Source of the DNA: Eopsaltria australis
Taxonomy: Eukaryota > Chordata > Aves > Passeriformes > Petroicidae
Reading direction: 5' to 3'
Assembly (NCBI GenBank): GCA_034509425.1
Contig: JAVTVJ010000666.1
Coordinates: 310,001 to 374,000 of the forward strand
Length of the DNA: 64,000 nt
The notes below the pieces were generated by a model. It did no database searches and had not been told where the DNA came from. It worked only from the letters and a program-made list of their open reading frames with translations. The position numbers were made by a program, and so were the translations under genes. Numbering within the stretch: position 1 is the stretch's first letter; each line of letters begins with the position of its first letter. Below are positions 29,503 through 42,100 of this stretch, piece after piece.

Positions 29503-32500
29503 ACCACTGGACCACCCTCTCAGGGGCGGCTGGTGGGCGGTGCCACCGCTGTCACCGCAGCCATCCGCTGTCCTTGCTCCTGACCTCAGCCCTGTTTGCT
29601 TTGGGCCAGGCTGTGCTGGCCCCGTGTTCAGGGTGGCCAAGGAGGCTGTGGAAGCTTTCCAGGCACTGCCAGGGTGACACCTTGGCCATTGAACCCAGCC
29701 CAACACACCAGCCCCAGCCCATCCCCACACTGCATCAAAGGTTCTGTGGGGACCCTGGGCATCCCTCCTTCCCTGGAGGGTCATGGGGGTCTTTGCTGGA
29801 AGATTTATGCCTTGTTTCTCTCCCTGGCTTTAAAGCTCCTTTTTGCCTCTGGAAGAGGATAAGAATTAAGCAAGAATTAATCAAAAAGCAGAAAGATGCA
29901 AATTTTCAAGTGAGACATCAGGTGCTGCAGGTCCTGCCCTCTCTGCAGTTTGGTTCCAACCTCAGCTGTTCTGCTCCAGCCGCTGGCAGCCCTTGTGTCT
30001 CTCCCTGGCCCAGAGCCCCACGCCAGCAGAAATCCCCTCTGCGTTGCGTCACCAGTTGAATTCCAGTGCAGGCTGTCTCCAAAGCAACAAGCAGCTAAAA
30101 TTGGTAGAAAGTTTGATTTGAGCCTGAGCCAAGCTTAATTTTTAATTGCTTCTAATTTCACTCTCTGGGCTGGGTTTGCCAAGGTGGGCAGAAAGGTCAG
30201 GGGCAGGTGTGGGCCCGGTCACCTGTAGGGAGCACTCAGCTCTCCCTGGTCTGGAGCCCTCAGCCACAGCATTCTGAGGGTGTTCAGGGCCCCCAGACCC
30301 TGAACACAAGCTGCCTTGTCCCTGGCTCTCTGGGCCCCCAGACAGGCTCTCAGCCCCGCAGGAGACCCATTTGTTTCCCCCATGGCAGAGGAGATTGAGC
30401 CCCTTGACTGAACCAAGAAGGCAGTGGGACAGGTTTTCAGCTTTTGGTTTTGTGTGTTCAAAGGACTATAATGGAGTGAGGATTTGGTACTAAATCCCAA
30501 ACACCTTGTGGCATTCCTGAGCCCATTCCCATTCCTGCAGCCTTTCCCATCCCATCCCTGAAGCATTCCATTCCTTCCATCCCATTCTATGCCATTGCTG
30601 TGGCCTTTCCCTTCCCATTCCATGGCTGGTCAACAAGTCAAGGAAGCATTTCTGGCATGGAGACACACAGGGAATCCTACAGTCAGCACTCACATTCCCT
30701 GGAAGGCACCTCCTCTCCCATGTGTCTCCCTGAGCAGGGATTATGAGGCCACATTCCTGTTGTTATTCATGACTGCCAACAGAGAGGTGAAAATCTGGTC
30801 CTGGCTCAGAGCTGCTGGAACTTTGCACGAAATCCCCAAACACACCGTGCCTGTGCTGACACAGCAAACAGTTATTCAAATGGCAAAGGTCACTTTCCCC
30901 TCTCTGACAGCTATTTTTGCTGTATGTCCTGAAGTCCAAGGATAAAGGAGATGCAGAGCCAGGCAGAGCTCCATCCCTCACACCAGCTCAGGGTGTTAGA
31001 AAGGTTTGGGAGAGATGAAGAAACCATCCTGGGGAAGAAGGCAGGAGGACAGTATCCCTCCTCCCTGGTCCTGCTGATGTCCCCACAAGATCATCTCAAG
31101 GAGCTGTGGGCGGGGGTTGCAAACATCTACAGGAGGAAAAGCAGCTGTGGCTCGGTGGGGACAGGCAGGGATCCCGCAGAGCCCTGGTGGATGTGGCTGC
31201 TGCTCGCTGGGGGTGAGGAGGCCACACAGCTCCTACCCAGCACTCACCCAGCACTGCTGATCAGGAGGGCACATCCCCAGGGGATCCTGTGGATCCTGAA
31301 TGTCCTGGGACAGCTAAAACCCTTCCTGGGCAGCAGAAGTGACCTGGCAGTTTTTCACACAACACAGCCAAAAAAAGCCATTTGTGTTGCGTCAGGAGGT
31401 GCAGCTTGAGAGGCGCTGTGCCAGCAGGACAGAGGGGTCACGGCCACCAGCAGAGCCTGACTGATAAATGCCAAGCTGTGTCAGAGCTGTCTCTGGCCCC
31501 ATCACAGAGGAGGAGATGGGTGACCAGCAGTGACAACGGGGCTGTGGATGAACTCTATGGGCTTTGCTTGTACTTGCCACAGCAGCTCTGTCCTTCCAGT
31601 GGCTCTGGGCATCTCCTTTCAGAAACTATGAATGAAATGGAAGGATGTTCAGAAAATACTGGAGAAATCCCCTCTCATGCCCATCAAATCTATTGTCTGT
31701 CACTAGCCAAAGGCTGCTGATAAAATAGAAGCCACCATTGTCTCACAAGGAGAGCAGACCCCAATCCTGGTCCCTGGGGTCCGGCCCTTCCCACATGGGC
31801 CTATGAGCAGACTGAGTATGAGTATGGGGCCAAGGGGCAGCCTCATCCCCAGGAACCTGGAGCTCCCTGAGCCCTTAACTGCAAGCTCAGCCAGTCAGAG
31901 CCCCTAATGTGAAACGCATGTTGGTTAAACCAAGAGATGACTGTAAAACATAAGGGTCGGATTTCTCTGGCTGCAAAGCATCCCACGTTACCCCAAGCCC
32001 TCTGGTTTCCTGCCTTCTGGTGTGTCTGACCTTCTGCACAGTAACCCTGGTGCTCCCCACAGGGCCTGGGATGGCAGGAACAATAAAGGGGAGTGAGGAC
32101 TTGCATAACGTTCATCCAGGCTCGCCAGGAAAACAAGGAGGCTGCTTGGAGAGCATTGCTGGCCTTTTATGTCAGCTTTTCAAATGTGAACATGGGCCTC
32201 CCTGCTCCGGGCTAATGGGTCCCAGGACCTTCCCCAGGTGTTAGGGACCCCAGGGTGACTGCAGCCCTCTCCCATCCTCTGGAGCCCTCAGAAGATGAGG
32301 CAACCTGGGTAACCACATCTTGCCTCACTAGGGCTGCCAGTGGTTCACCCAGGGCTGCCCTGTGCTGGCAGGGAAAGCCAGAGGAGACAGGGGGGGAACA
32401 GAGCCCAGTGACATGGCTGAGCTCCCTATGGAGCTGCTTCTCACTGGGGTGGATGGCTGTGGCCAATTTTCCAACTTTCTGACTCACCCTGCTGGGAAAT

Positions 32501-33790
32501 TCATGTCTGCTCAAGAAGCAGCCGAGAGCAGAAGTTTTGGGTGTCCTCTGACAGGGTGAGGGGGTGTCCCCAGCCCTGGGAAAGGATGAGGCTGTAGCCA
32601 CTGTCCAGGAATGCTGCCAGTGCCTGTCTGGGTGAGACATGCTGCTGTGCCCAGATGAGGAACAAGAGGAAATCCGTGTTGGATGTTTCCCGACCTCTGC
32701 TGAATCAGAATAACTGTTCTTCTGGAAAACCTAAATTTATCCTTGAAGCTGCGATGATGTATTTCACACGTCCCATTCCCTCTCACTGGAGTCTCCCTTA
32801 CGTTTGCAATTTCTAACAACAAAGCAACGCTGTGAGCAATCCTCCCATAAATCATCCAGCCATCCCGCTGGTGATGTGAGCCCGGGGCTGAGCAGCTGCA
32901 GGAATTTGTGCGAGTTCAGACTGGGCTGAACTTTCACACAGTGACCTGCCAGGTCAGCCTGGGAAGGAGTGGGATGGAGAAAGGCAGGGAACAAAGAAAC
33001 CCAGCACAGCCCACCCCCTCAGAGCCTGACATGCATGGGACAGGAACAGGGATGGGGATGAGGACAGGGATGTGCTGCCATGCATGTGGGGGCTGTTTGA
33101 AGGAGCTACTTGTGATGTGTGCTGGTGATATTGCCTTTCCTTGGTATCTGAGCTGGTGGGATTGCATGGAAGAAGGGATAGGGATGGATATTGAGACAAG
33201 AATAAAGATAGGGATTGGAGGATGGGGTTGGGAGCATCCCTTGGTTCCTGAGAGAACCTCCACAGAAAATAACTTCCACAGAAAACAACCTCCTCTGGAG
33301 TCTGCTCTTTCCTGCCCAAGGGCTGACCCCAGACACAGAGAGCCCCAGGAGCCTTTGCTGTGCCTGCTGGTCCCTGTGCTGCTCGGGGTCCCAAGGCCAC
33401 TGGGCTGGGGCAGTGTCCTCATGGGGTCCCTCCTGCGGACCTGCACAGGGGAAAGGGTCCTTCATCCCCTGGGACCAAACCTCAATCCTTCCCTGGCCCC
33501 AAGCCAAGCTGGGCAGTTGGGACCCCACAGAGATTTTGACCATAGCCCTCTTCCACACAGGAAAGAGTAGGGCATGGAGAAATGCCCCAGGAGCTCATAC
33601 CCTGCTGGCTAGGCCATTCTTAGCTCCATTTAAACTCAAGATCACCCAGCTCTGTGGAGAGCCCTTTCCCATCAGCCTGTGGTCGTTCCCAGCCTGAGGC
33701 AGCTCATGGCCTCTGAGGGCTTTGCATTTGTGTACCTTCAAAATTTGTATTTCTCGGGGCAAATTTGAGAAGTTGCAATAGGAAAATGCA

Positions 33791-33838
33791 GCCAAAGGAG
33801 AACGTGGCCAAAGGAAAACACAGCCAAAGGAAAACGCA
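33791..33838. repeat. 16-bp tandem repeat, 3 copies
   Basis: Copies of GCCAAAGGAAAACACA-like sequence start at 33791, 33807 and 33823. A minor intergenic A-rich repeat. Confidence 0.85.
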
Positions 33839-34413
33839 TAAATCATGTGGCTTCTCCACAGGCCCTGGATTCTCACATTCCCTCTCTCCTGCCACTGCAG
33901 AAATAACCAGTGGGAACACGTCTGCTGCAGCACCCGGCGTAACCCCGTGGTTTCCCAGGACAAGCTGCAGTGTTGGGTAATGGTGGGCAGGGAGCAGAGC
34001 TCACTCAGGATTCATTTCTCCTGACGTCGTGAACCCACAGCAACAGCCAACACATGAAATTGTGCTTCCCTGTTTGTCTCAGTGACTCAGGGGTTGGTGT
34101 GTTTTCCAGTCCACAGGGCTTTTGGGGTGCCAGGTGCTCCAGCCTTGGGCTCCATGGGCATGACTCCTGCCAGCTTACTCCCTCCTGGGATGCCAAAAAC
34201 CAGCAATGCAAGCTGAAAAGGAGAATCTTCATTTTTCAGATTCCGTCTGGGAATTGTTGGCAGAGCTTTGGCTGCCCCTACAGCACTCAGGGGTGGTGGG
34301 TATGGTGGCAGATCTGCCCTTGGCAGGGGGGCCATGACCTGGGGTCAAGGGCCAGCCAGGGCACCCCAAAGAGCCTTGCAGGGACCCCAGGCCCAGCAGA
34401 GAGGGCTGTTGGT

Positions 34414-34425
34414 GGGGGGGGGGGG
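34414..34425. repeat. Run of 12 G
   Basis: A homopolymer of twelve G bases in intergenic DNA. Its length is likely to vary and is also prone to sequencing error. Confidence 0.9.
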
Positions 34426-35684
34426 CAATGGAATCCCCTCCCCATCACTACCACCCCTATGTCCCCAGCTCCTCTCTAGCAATAGTGTCAGGGAGAGCAC
34501 AGAGGGACCCCCCCAAACCACAAAGATTTGGAAAAAGACGTTCACTTTTTAATTGTTTCTTTTTCTTCTGCAGTGTTTCCTATCTGGGTTTTTTTTTTCC
34601 CCTCTTTTCTCTCCTGAAAAATTCCTTCTAACCATGAAATAAATGTGAAAACAGTGGCTGGCAGAGGGGGCTCGGGACTCTCTGGAGTGGGTGCCTGCTG
34701 GAATTTCAAAAATTCCTCTTTGACCTTCATGACTCCATGAGCTGTTGTTGCTGGATGCATCCTCTGAGGCCTCTCACTCATCCTTCGGACAGCAGCAGCC
34801 TGGGAAATGCTCAGAGATGGCATGGTGACTCCTGCAAAGAGAAATCCTCCAGCCAGGCATTTTTGGACAAGATTTTTGGACCCCCTTTTCCTGGGCCCAT
34901 GCCTGAGCGCCAGCAGTGGGATGGAGGCAGAACTGCTGTGGGTTTGAGTGGAGGAGCTCGGCCCCGAACCCACTGCAGCCTCGGTGCCAGAGGGCTCACG
35001 TTGGCCAGAGCCAGCGAGTGGTGGGAAGCAGGGATTTGGCTCCAAAATGCAGAGTGGGAGGAGAGGCAGTGCCCTGCCCGAGGCTGCGCGGTGCAGAGCA
35101 GGGACGGAGCGCTGCGGTAGCGGAGGAAGCGCCCCGTGGGGAGGGAGCAGAAGGGCTCCATCTGCTCCAATCCGAACGGAGCCGACAGCAGCTCTGTCGC
35201 GGTGTGTGAATTCCTTCGTGGAAAGAAAACACGGAAAGAAAACACTCGAAAATCCCTTTAAGCCAGCAGAAAAAGGCAGAATAAGAAAGAAGGGCCAGAA
35301 ACCAGGGTCCAAGACATTAGCAAATAAAATAAGATGCACATTTTTCACGGGGGGCTGACTGAGAGCTGTGGGGGAAGGGTAGCGAGAGATGGATCTATCC
35401 ATCCTTGTTGTTCTCGGACATCAGGAATGTTTAGAGGAACATTCAGCTTCCCTCAGGTGTACAGAGGAGCTGGCCCAAAGCATGCCCCTCCCCAGGGTTG
35501 GCAGCACCCACCTGTGCCAGGCCAGGGCCCCCCAGCAGAGCTCTGTGCCACAGGGTGCTGCCACCTCGGGGCCAGCGGGTCCCACACGGGCACGGCCTCG
35601 GGAGGTGACACGGGTGCATCCACAGGGGTGGGGGACCAAGCATCGGGGCTTGGTGCAGATCAGAGTCCCCAGTGCAGGATGAGG

Positions 35685-35890
35685 GGCAGGACAGTCCGCA
35701 GGGATGGGACAGGGGTGGGCATGGGGACAGGGATGAGAACAGGAATAGGGTAGGGTAGGAGTTGGAATGGGGATGGGGACTGGGACAAGAATGGGATGAG
35801 GAGGGGAACGGGGACAGAGATGGAGATGAGGACGATGACAGGAATGGAGATGGGAATAGAGACGGAGACAAGGATGGGGACAGGGTGCAG
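35685..35890. repeat. Purine-rich GGGACAGG/GGGATGG tract
   Basis: About 200 bases of degenerate GGGACAGGGATGRGAA-type repeats are almost pure purine on the plus strand. The tract ends about 170 bases before the ANGPTL4 TATA-like box. Such tracts can form triplex or quadruplex structures. A smaller relative lies at about 33040-33070. Confidence 0.8.
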
Positions 35891-36056
35891 GCAGGGCTCA
35901 GCGACAGGACCAAGCCTGCCCCAGGCGGGGGCGGAGAGGACTCAGAGCGGGCGGCGGATGCGGGGCCTGAGCTGCGGCCGACGGGGAGGGTGAACAAAGC
36001 AGCGGGGCCGGGTGGGCGGGGAGGGGCCGATGGAGAGCCCTCCCCGCCACAGGGGC

Positions 36057-36063
36057 ATAAAAG
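36057..36063 (+). promoter_or_regulatory. ANGPTL4: ANGPTL4 TATA-like box
   Basis: ATAAAAG lies 40 bases upstream of the ANGPTL4 start codon, within GC-rich DNA. It predicts transcription starting near 36088 and a 5' UTR of only about 15 bases. In mammals the gene responds to PPAR, glucocorticoid and hypoxia. I did not find an unambiguous DR1 (PPAR) element by eye in the promoter or intron 3. Confidence 0.5.
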
Positions 36064-36102
36064 CAGGGCGGCGGCAGTAGAGGTGTGGGTAGAGGAGTGG
36101 GT

Positions 36103-39100
36103 ATGATGCAGCTCGGCGGTGTAGCGCTGCTGCTGTGTGCGGCGGGGCTCGCAGTAGCCCCGGCCGTGGCCCCCGCCCCGGGAGCCGGGACCGAGCGGCG
36201 GGCGGCGGCGGGAGCCGCGCGGGAGCGGCGGGCGCAGTTCGCCTCCTGGGATGAGGTGAACGTGCTGGCCCACGGGCTGCTGCAGCTGGGGCACGGCCTG
36301 AAGGAGCACGTGGAGCGCACCAAGGGCCAGCTGCGGGAGCTGGGCGGGCGGCTGAGCGCCCACAACAGCTCCCTGGGGCGGCTGCTGCGGCAGGCGCGGG
36401 AGGCGCAGGAGCGCGGCGAGCGGCTGCGGGGCAGCGTGCGGGAGCTGGAGGGCCGCGGCCGGCAGCTGCTCAACCTCTCCGAGGCCCTGCGGCAGCGGCT
36501 GGAGGAGGTGGCGGCTGACAAGGACGCGATCCAGGGCCGGCTGGAGCGGCTGGAGGGCCGGGTCCGTCTGGCGCTGCAGGCGCGGCCGGCTGGGAACCAG
36601 AGCGCTCGGGACCTGGGGGCGCTGCAGGTGAGCGCGGGGGGCACCGGCATCCGCCGGGGGAGCGGGGTGGAGGCACCAGATCGGCACCGGCCGGGTGGAG
36701 CGGGATAGAGAGGACCCGACACGCCCCTGCCACTGGCACCGGTGCAGGGGCGCACCTCAGACTCGACCCACTTGGGGACACCAGGAGCGACTGCGGAAAA
36801 GAGCGATGGGGGACCCGACTGTCCCGGGACATGGGGAGCAGCGGGTGGGGATCAGCTTCAGGAGAGTGGAGGGGTTCTGGGGGCACCAGGAGCACACTCC
36901 CGAGAGTTTCACATGGCCGGAGCTTCCCGGAGCCATGGGGCTCACCTGGCTCTTCTCCTGCAGTCCCTGATGGATGCTCAGAACCTGCGGATCGAGGAGC
37001 TTCTGCAGAAAATCAAGCAGCAGCAGTACAAGCTGGACAAGCAGAACCTGCAGATTAAAAGCCTGCAGAGCAAGGTGAGCCCCCGTCCCGTGCTGCAGCC
37101 CCCAGCCTGTGCCCACATGCTGTGAGCACCCCTGCTGTCCCAGCTCTGGTGGCTGTGCTGCTGCTCCCTGGCTTTGGGGACCCCAAAGGAGCACAGCTGT
37201 GGTCCCCGAGCTACAGTGTATCATCAGTGATGTGAGGGTAGCAACCTTAAGAGCTTCCAGAGAGTTTGCATGGAGCAGTAAGAGGAACTGGTGGGTGGGA
37301 ACAGCCTCCCTGGGCTCTGCCTTTGCATTCAGCTGCAGAATAAACTAGCTAGCATGGGTGTGAAAAACCACAATCATTTCTGGCTTTGCCAGGACTGGGT
37401 ATCTCCTGTTCCTCAAGGTTTCTAGGCAAGTTCAGCCCCAGCACTGGCCACAGGGAGTGGCTGGCGTGTGGCTGACTGGCTCCTCTGAGTAATGGGGTGG
37501 AAAACAAGCTGAGATAAAACTGTTCTGGCTTGTTCATTTTTTTTAGGTCAATCTACTAATTCCCCTACACCACAACAAAACACAATCTCCAAAGTGGAAG
37601 ATAAACCTGAAGAAGAGCATCAACCTCACCAACCAGAGTCAGAATGGCAGTGGGGAGCCTGTGCAGACACAGAGTGAGTATCTGCTGGTGCCACCCTGTT
37701 CGTCCATGCCAGAGCAAACCTGCAGCAGCTGCAACCTTTTGGAAACAAAAGGTTTATTTGTCTTGAGCTGAGATGTGAGATTTGCTTGAAAAGCTGGAGC
37801 TTGGGAGTATGGCCAGAGTGAGGGGTTCTGGAGCACAGGCAGAATCCTTGCCTTCTGGGCCAGTGTCAGTCCAGCAGGAATTTAAGGATTAAAGAGGCTT
37901 TTTTCCTGCCTGGTGTTAGGAACGCAGTGGGGAGCAGACAAAGCTTGAGAGCAGGTATTTGTCGAAAAGGATTGGCAGGTGCAGGGTAGGGAGAGGAGGG
38001 TCTCAGCTCTTCTGAGTTAACTCTTGTTCAGCTGCTCACACTTCACCAGGCAGGATCTGCTTTGCTGTCTATGGGAGGAGGGGAGGGTTAGGGAGCAGTG
38101 CTGTGAGCTTGTGTATCTTTCCCTTGGCTCAGGCCTGAAATACAAGTGTCCCAGCTCGTACTATCCTTAACTGAAGGTGCTGAGTTGCAGTGGATGCTCA
38201 CAGCCCTGGGAAAATGTGCAATGGAGCGGCTGAGTGGATTCTGCATCTGCAACTCCTGGCTCTGCCTGGAGCATCTTCTCCCCTGCAGCAGGGCTAGAGG
38301 GGCTCCTGCAGAGCACAGGGCAGCAGAGTGGGTGTCCCCAGCTGTGCCATGTCCTGTAGCCTTCCTCCAGACAGGAACTGATGTCCCTGCAGGGCTTGCT
38401 GGCCAGGAGCAGCTGCTGTCATGCTGTGTCAGCTGGATCATAGTGCTGGCTCTGCCTGTGCCACTGTCTGGGGATCTTCAGCAAGAGCAAAACAGAAACC
38501 AGGCAGGATGAGGAGGCACGGGGAATTCCTGTCAGGGCCTGGTGCAGGGATGGTTATGGGAAAACACATGGTAATTTGTCTGTGCAGCTTGGAGGTGTCA
38601 CTGGAGTGTCTGAAAGCTGGGTGGGCAGAACAAAGGGCTTGTCCACATGGGCAGGAGGAAGAGATGTGGGATGTGGGGCTTCAAATTCCTCCTAGTGCTC
38701 AGTTCATTGGGGCTGTGCAGGATCACTCAGAGCAGTGCTTCTGGGCCAGAAAACTCTCTCAGAACTTCTCTCCCCTGTTTTTTTTCCAAGCTCTGCGTTG
38801 TGACTTGCCTGCAGTAGTGTGTGTCAGAATTGTTAGGGTGGGAAGGGACTTTTAGGTGTTATCTAGTCTAATGCCTGATTCCACTCTTGGGTTATGCTGA
38901 AAGTGGGGTGCAGAGAGATGGGTTGGGACCTTTACTACTTGCTGGTGCAGATATAGACTGTTCTGGCTGATGCTGGCTACAGAAATGTTTGTGATGCATA
39001 GTAGAAGGCAGCAAGAGCTACAGCCCCAACGGATTCTGTGTGAGCTCAGCACCTTCCAGTGCTTGATTGATGGAGAGACCCTGGACTTGCTGATTCTGCC

Positions 39101-42100
39101 CTGCCCAGCTATGAGCATCCCCTTTCCTTGCCTAATTCCTGATGTTGGTATCACTGACAGAAAACAAATTGGCTTCCTTTCATTAGCAAGTTGAGTGAGT
39201 TTTCTGGCAAATCTTAAAGCACACAGGCTGGCCGTGTGCCCCGTGCCTGGGGAGGCTTTCAGAGCAGGGCGGTGCTGGGGAGGTTTGTGCCGGCGGCTCC
39301 CGGGCTATTGTCAGGCAGAGCCCGGTGCCGGCGTGGCCCCGGGGAGCGGCGATGAACTCCACCAGCAGCCCTTGCAGAAAGACCCTTTTATTTGCATCCA
39401 GCGAACACAAGTTTTTTCAGGGCAGGCCTGGCATGGGGCCAAGCATGTGAAAGTTGAAGGCTCAAAACTGCCTGGAGAGTGAGAGGTTTAATAGCTTGCA
39501 GAAAGAGGATCACGTCTTTAGGCAGAGCCTGTGCTTGCTGGCAGCCAGCCGAGTAGGGGAAAGGTAGAGCCCTGCTCACGCTCTCCCCGTGGCACCGAGA
39601 CTCCAAAATAATGGAGTTGGATTGGGGCGGGAGAGGGGGAGGCAGTGCAGGCAGCTCTAGGCATGCCCTGCCATCCCTGAGGATGGGTGTTTATGCCAGA
39701 TTAGTGACCTCCCCTGTGTCATGGCTGGAAGTCCTGTTGGGTGAACACAGAGCCTGAGGCAGATCCAGCCTTGTTGTCTTGCTTGGCTAAATAAAGGGGG
39801 AGGGAAAAGAAAACACAGGAGCAGTTAGGAGGGCTTGATCTGCTGGTGCCGTTCAAATGTGCAACATGAACTGGAACTAACAAGCATGTTCCTCAAACAA
39901 ATAGATTGAGCAGAGGCTGTTCAAGCAGCTGCATCTTGTTCAGCTGCTGGAGAGTCCCTGTGGCACCAGGGGAACAGGGATTGAGTGCAGGGAGTGCAGC
40001 CAGGGCCCAGAAATGAGAAACAGGCAGGGATGGAGTTGACTTGTGCATGCTGAGACCACTAAACATCTGCCTGGCACCATCCCACTGATGCTGGGAGAGG
40101 AGGTGAGGAGCTTGGCAAGCCAAGCACCTTCCTGCTGTGGCAATATGAGCAGGGGCCTCTGGCTGGGGAGGTTCCTTCCTCTGAGCCTGGTTTGCTTCCC
40201 TGCCTGCACTTACCAGAAAGTGGGGATATTTGGGATGCACTCAGCCTCTGCATTGCTGGGGCCTCTGTGTGGTTTTGATCCTTGATGCACGATGCCCTCA
40301 ATCCCTGTGTCATAGGTCCACCCCCTGCCATCTGCCCCCAGGAAGCCCCTGGCTGTTGGAGGAAGCTCTTCTCCCTGCTGCTGCTCTGGATCACAGTGTC
40401 AGCCCTGACCCTGGGGCAGCTACTGCAGGGGGACCCCCACGGCCAGCACCCCAGCACAGCCCAGGGCTTGTCTTGAGGTTTCTTTACTCATCTGTCTTGG
40501 GGTCATGCAGGCAGCAGCTGTGAGCCAGGGTAGCCAGAGCTACAATCCATCTGCCCTGGACTGGGAAGAACAGGCCCCCTTTGTCTGGGGGTGACTGGGG
40601 CACCTGTCCCTGCTGACAAAGAGCCCCTTGATTGCGCGGCAGCCTGGGGCTGAAGTCCCTGCACATCTTCCTGTGGCCTTTTGACTTGGGTGTTGTAACA
40701 GGTTCCCCACGCCTCATCTCTCCCAAAGGCTGTCGGTGGTAGTTCCTGGATGGACTTTTATCAGTGCTGTTGAAATGGTGCTTTGCTGGCAACTCTGGGC
40801 AAAGTCCCTGGGGCAGAAGGAGCAGTGGGGAGCCCCTGGGGATGGAGGGGGACAAGCTGGGTGCAGCTTCACCCTGGGCAATCCACTCCTGCAATGAGCT
40901 GGGGCTCCCAGAGTCCACCCCTGCCTTTCTTGCCTCAGTCACTGGATCTTGGAGAAAGTGTCACCCCAGCCTGGCACTGTGCCTGCTGGTGTCAGGTTGC
41001 TCAGCAGGATGTCTGGCTGGGGCCACCACAGTTGCTGGGAGAAAGAGGTCATGTGCTGGATGCTCAGGCACCTTTCTGATGTCAGGACTTTCTTTCTTTC
41101 TGCCCCCAGGGCCCCTTGACCCTGATGCAGCCTCGTGTGGGATGGGGATGCTCGGCCCTGGTGTTGCCCCACCCCAAATGGGCTGCGGGTATTGAGGGAC
41201 CTGGGAAGCTCCTCTGTCCCTCCTCGATGGGGAGCCCTGCTCTCCAGCTGAGGTCACTCCAGCCTGGCCCAAAGCCTGGCTTCTGCCTTGGATGAAAGCC
41301 CAAGAAGCTCTGTTTGAATAAAAGGGAAGATGTGGGGTCACAGTGTTTAAAGATGCTGAAGTCAGGGGCTATTGTCCCCAGCACAAGTCCAGAGCTGCAG
41401 CCACTGCTGTGCACAGCTGGCCAGGCTTGTGGCCAGGGCTGCAAGTGCTGGGGCCATGGTAGGAGCAGCCTGCTGAGGAGGTGAGGTTTGTGGCCATCTT
41501 CTCAGTTGCTGTTTCCTTCCCCTGCAGAGCTCCCAGAGGGTTGCCACCAGCTCTTCCTGGCTGGGCAGCAGAGCAGTGGCATTTTCCAGGTGCAGCCCGC
41601 AGGATCTCAGCCCTTCAAAGTCTACTGCGACATGAGTGCAGGTAAAGCCGTGCAGTGTCCCTCAGCACCTGGCAGGGTGCTCCTGTAAATGTAACCCCAA
41701 GTGACTGTGCTTTCCCTTCCCACAGAGGGTGGCTGGACAGTGATCCAGAGGCGCACAGATGGCTCTGTGGACTTTGACCAGCTGTGGGATGCCTATAAGA
41801 ATGGCTTTGGAGACCTCCGTGGTAGGTGGATGCTGATATCTATGTTCTCACTGTGGGATAAGGGAAGTTTAGCAAAAGTTATTCCCCTTGCTGGCCCCTG
41901 GGGCTCTCTGTGCTGGAGCACAGACATGGGCTGAAGGGGGTGGGGAGGACGCTGCTTGCAGAGCAGGGGTCCTTGATCTTCCTGATGTGTCCTGCAGGTG
42001 CCAGACCAGACAGTGATTCAAATGCTGCAGCATCCTAGGTTGTCCCTATTTGTCTTTGGAGCTTGCTTACATCTCTGCTTTTCATGGCATGTTTGTGTCC

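Larger units (their letters stand above)
13951..35900. other. Long stretch without a recognised gene (between KANK3 and ANGPTL4)
   Basis: I looked for conserved protein families, consistent exon chains, tRNA-like folds and viral or transposon proteins in both strands of this 22 kb and found none. Open frames are short or caused by GC richness. The interval holds a CpG-rich patch (17.33-17.78 kb), several tandem repeats listed separately, and AT-rich islands of about 100 bp near 20.3, 22.1, 22.6, 23.8, 24.6, 27.9, 28.5, 30.1 and 32.7 kb that may be regulatory. An octamer-like ATTTGCAT lies at 14743-14750. A non-coding RNA cannot be excluded. Confidence 0.5.

Noticed and set aside
34542..35402. 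286-codon minus-strand open frame upstream of ANGPTL4
   Set aside because: No recognisable family, mixed low-complexity ends and a likely splice acceptor in the middle. Kept only as a possible non-coding transcript.
25850..35900. Endogenous virus or DNA transposon in the gene desert
   Set aside because: I saw no terminal repeats, integrase, reverse transcriptase or transposase motifs in either strand.
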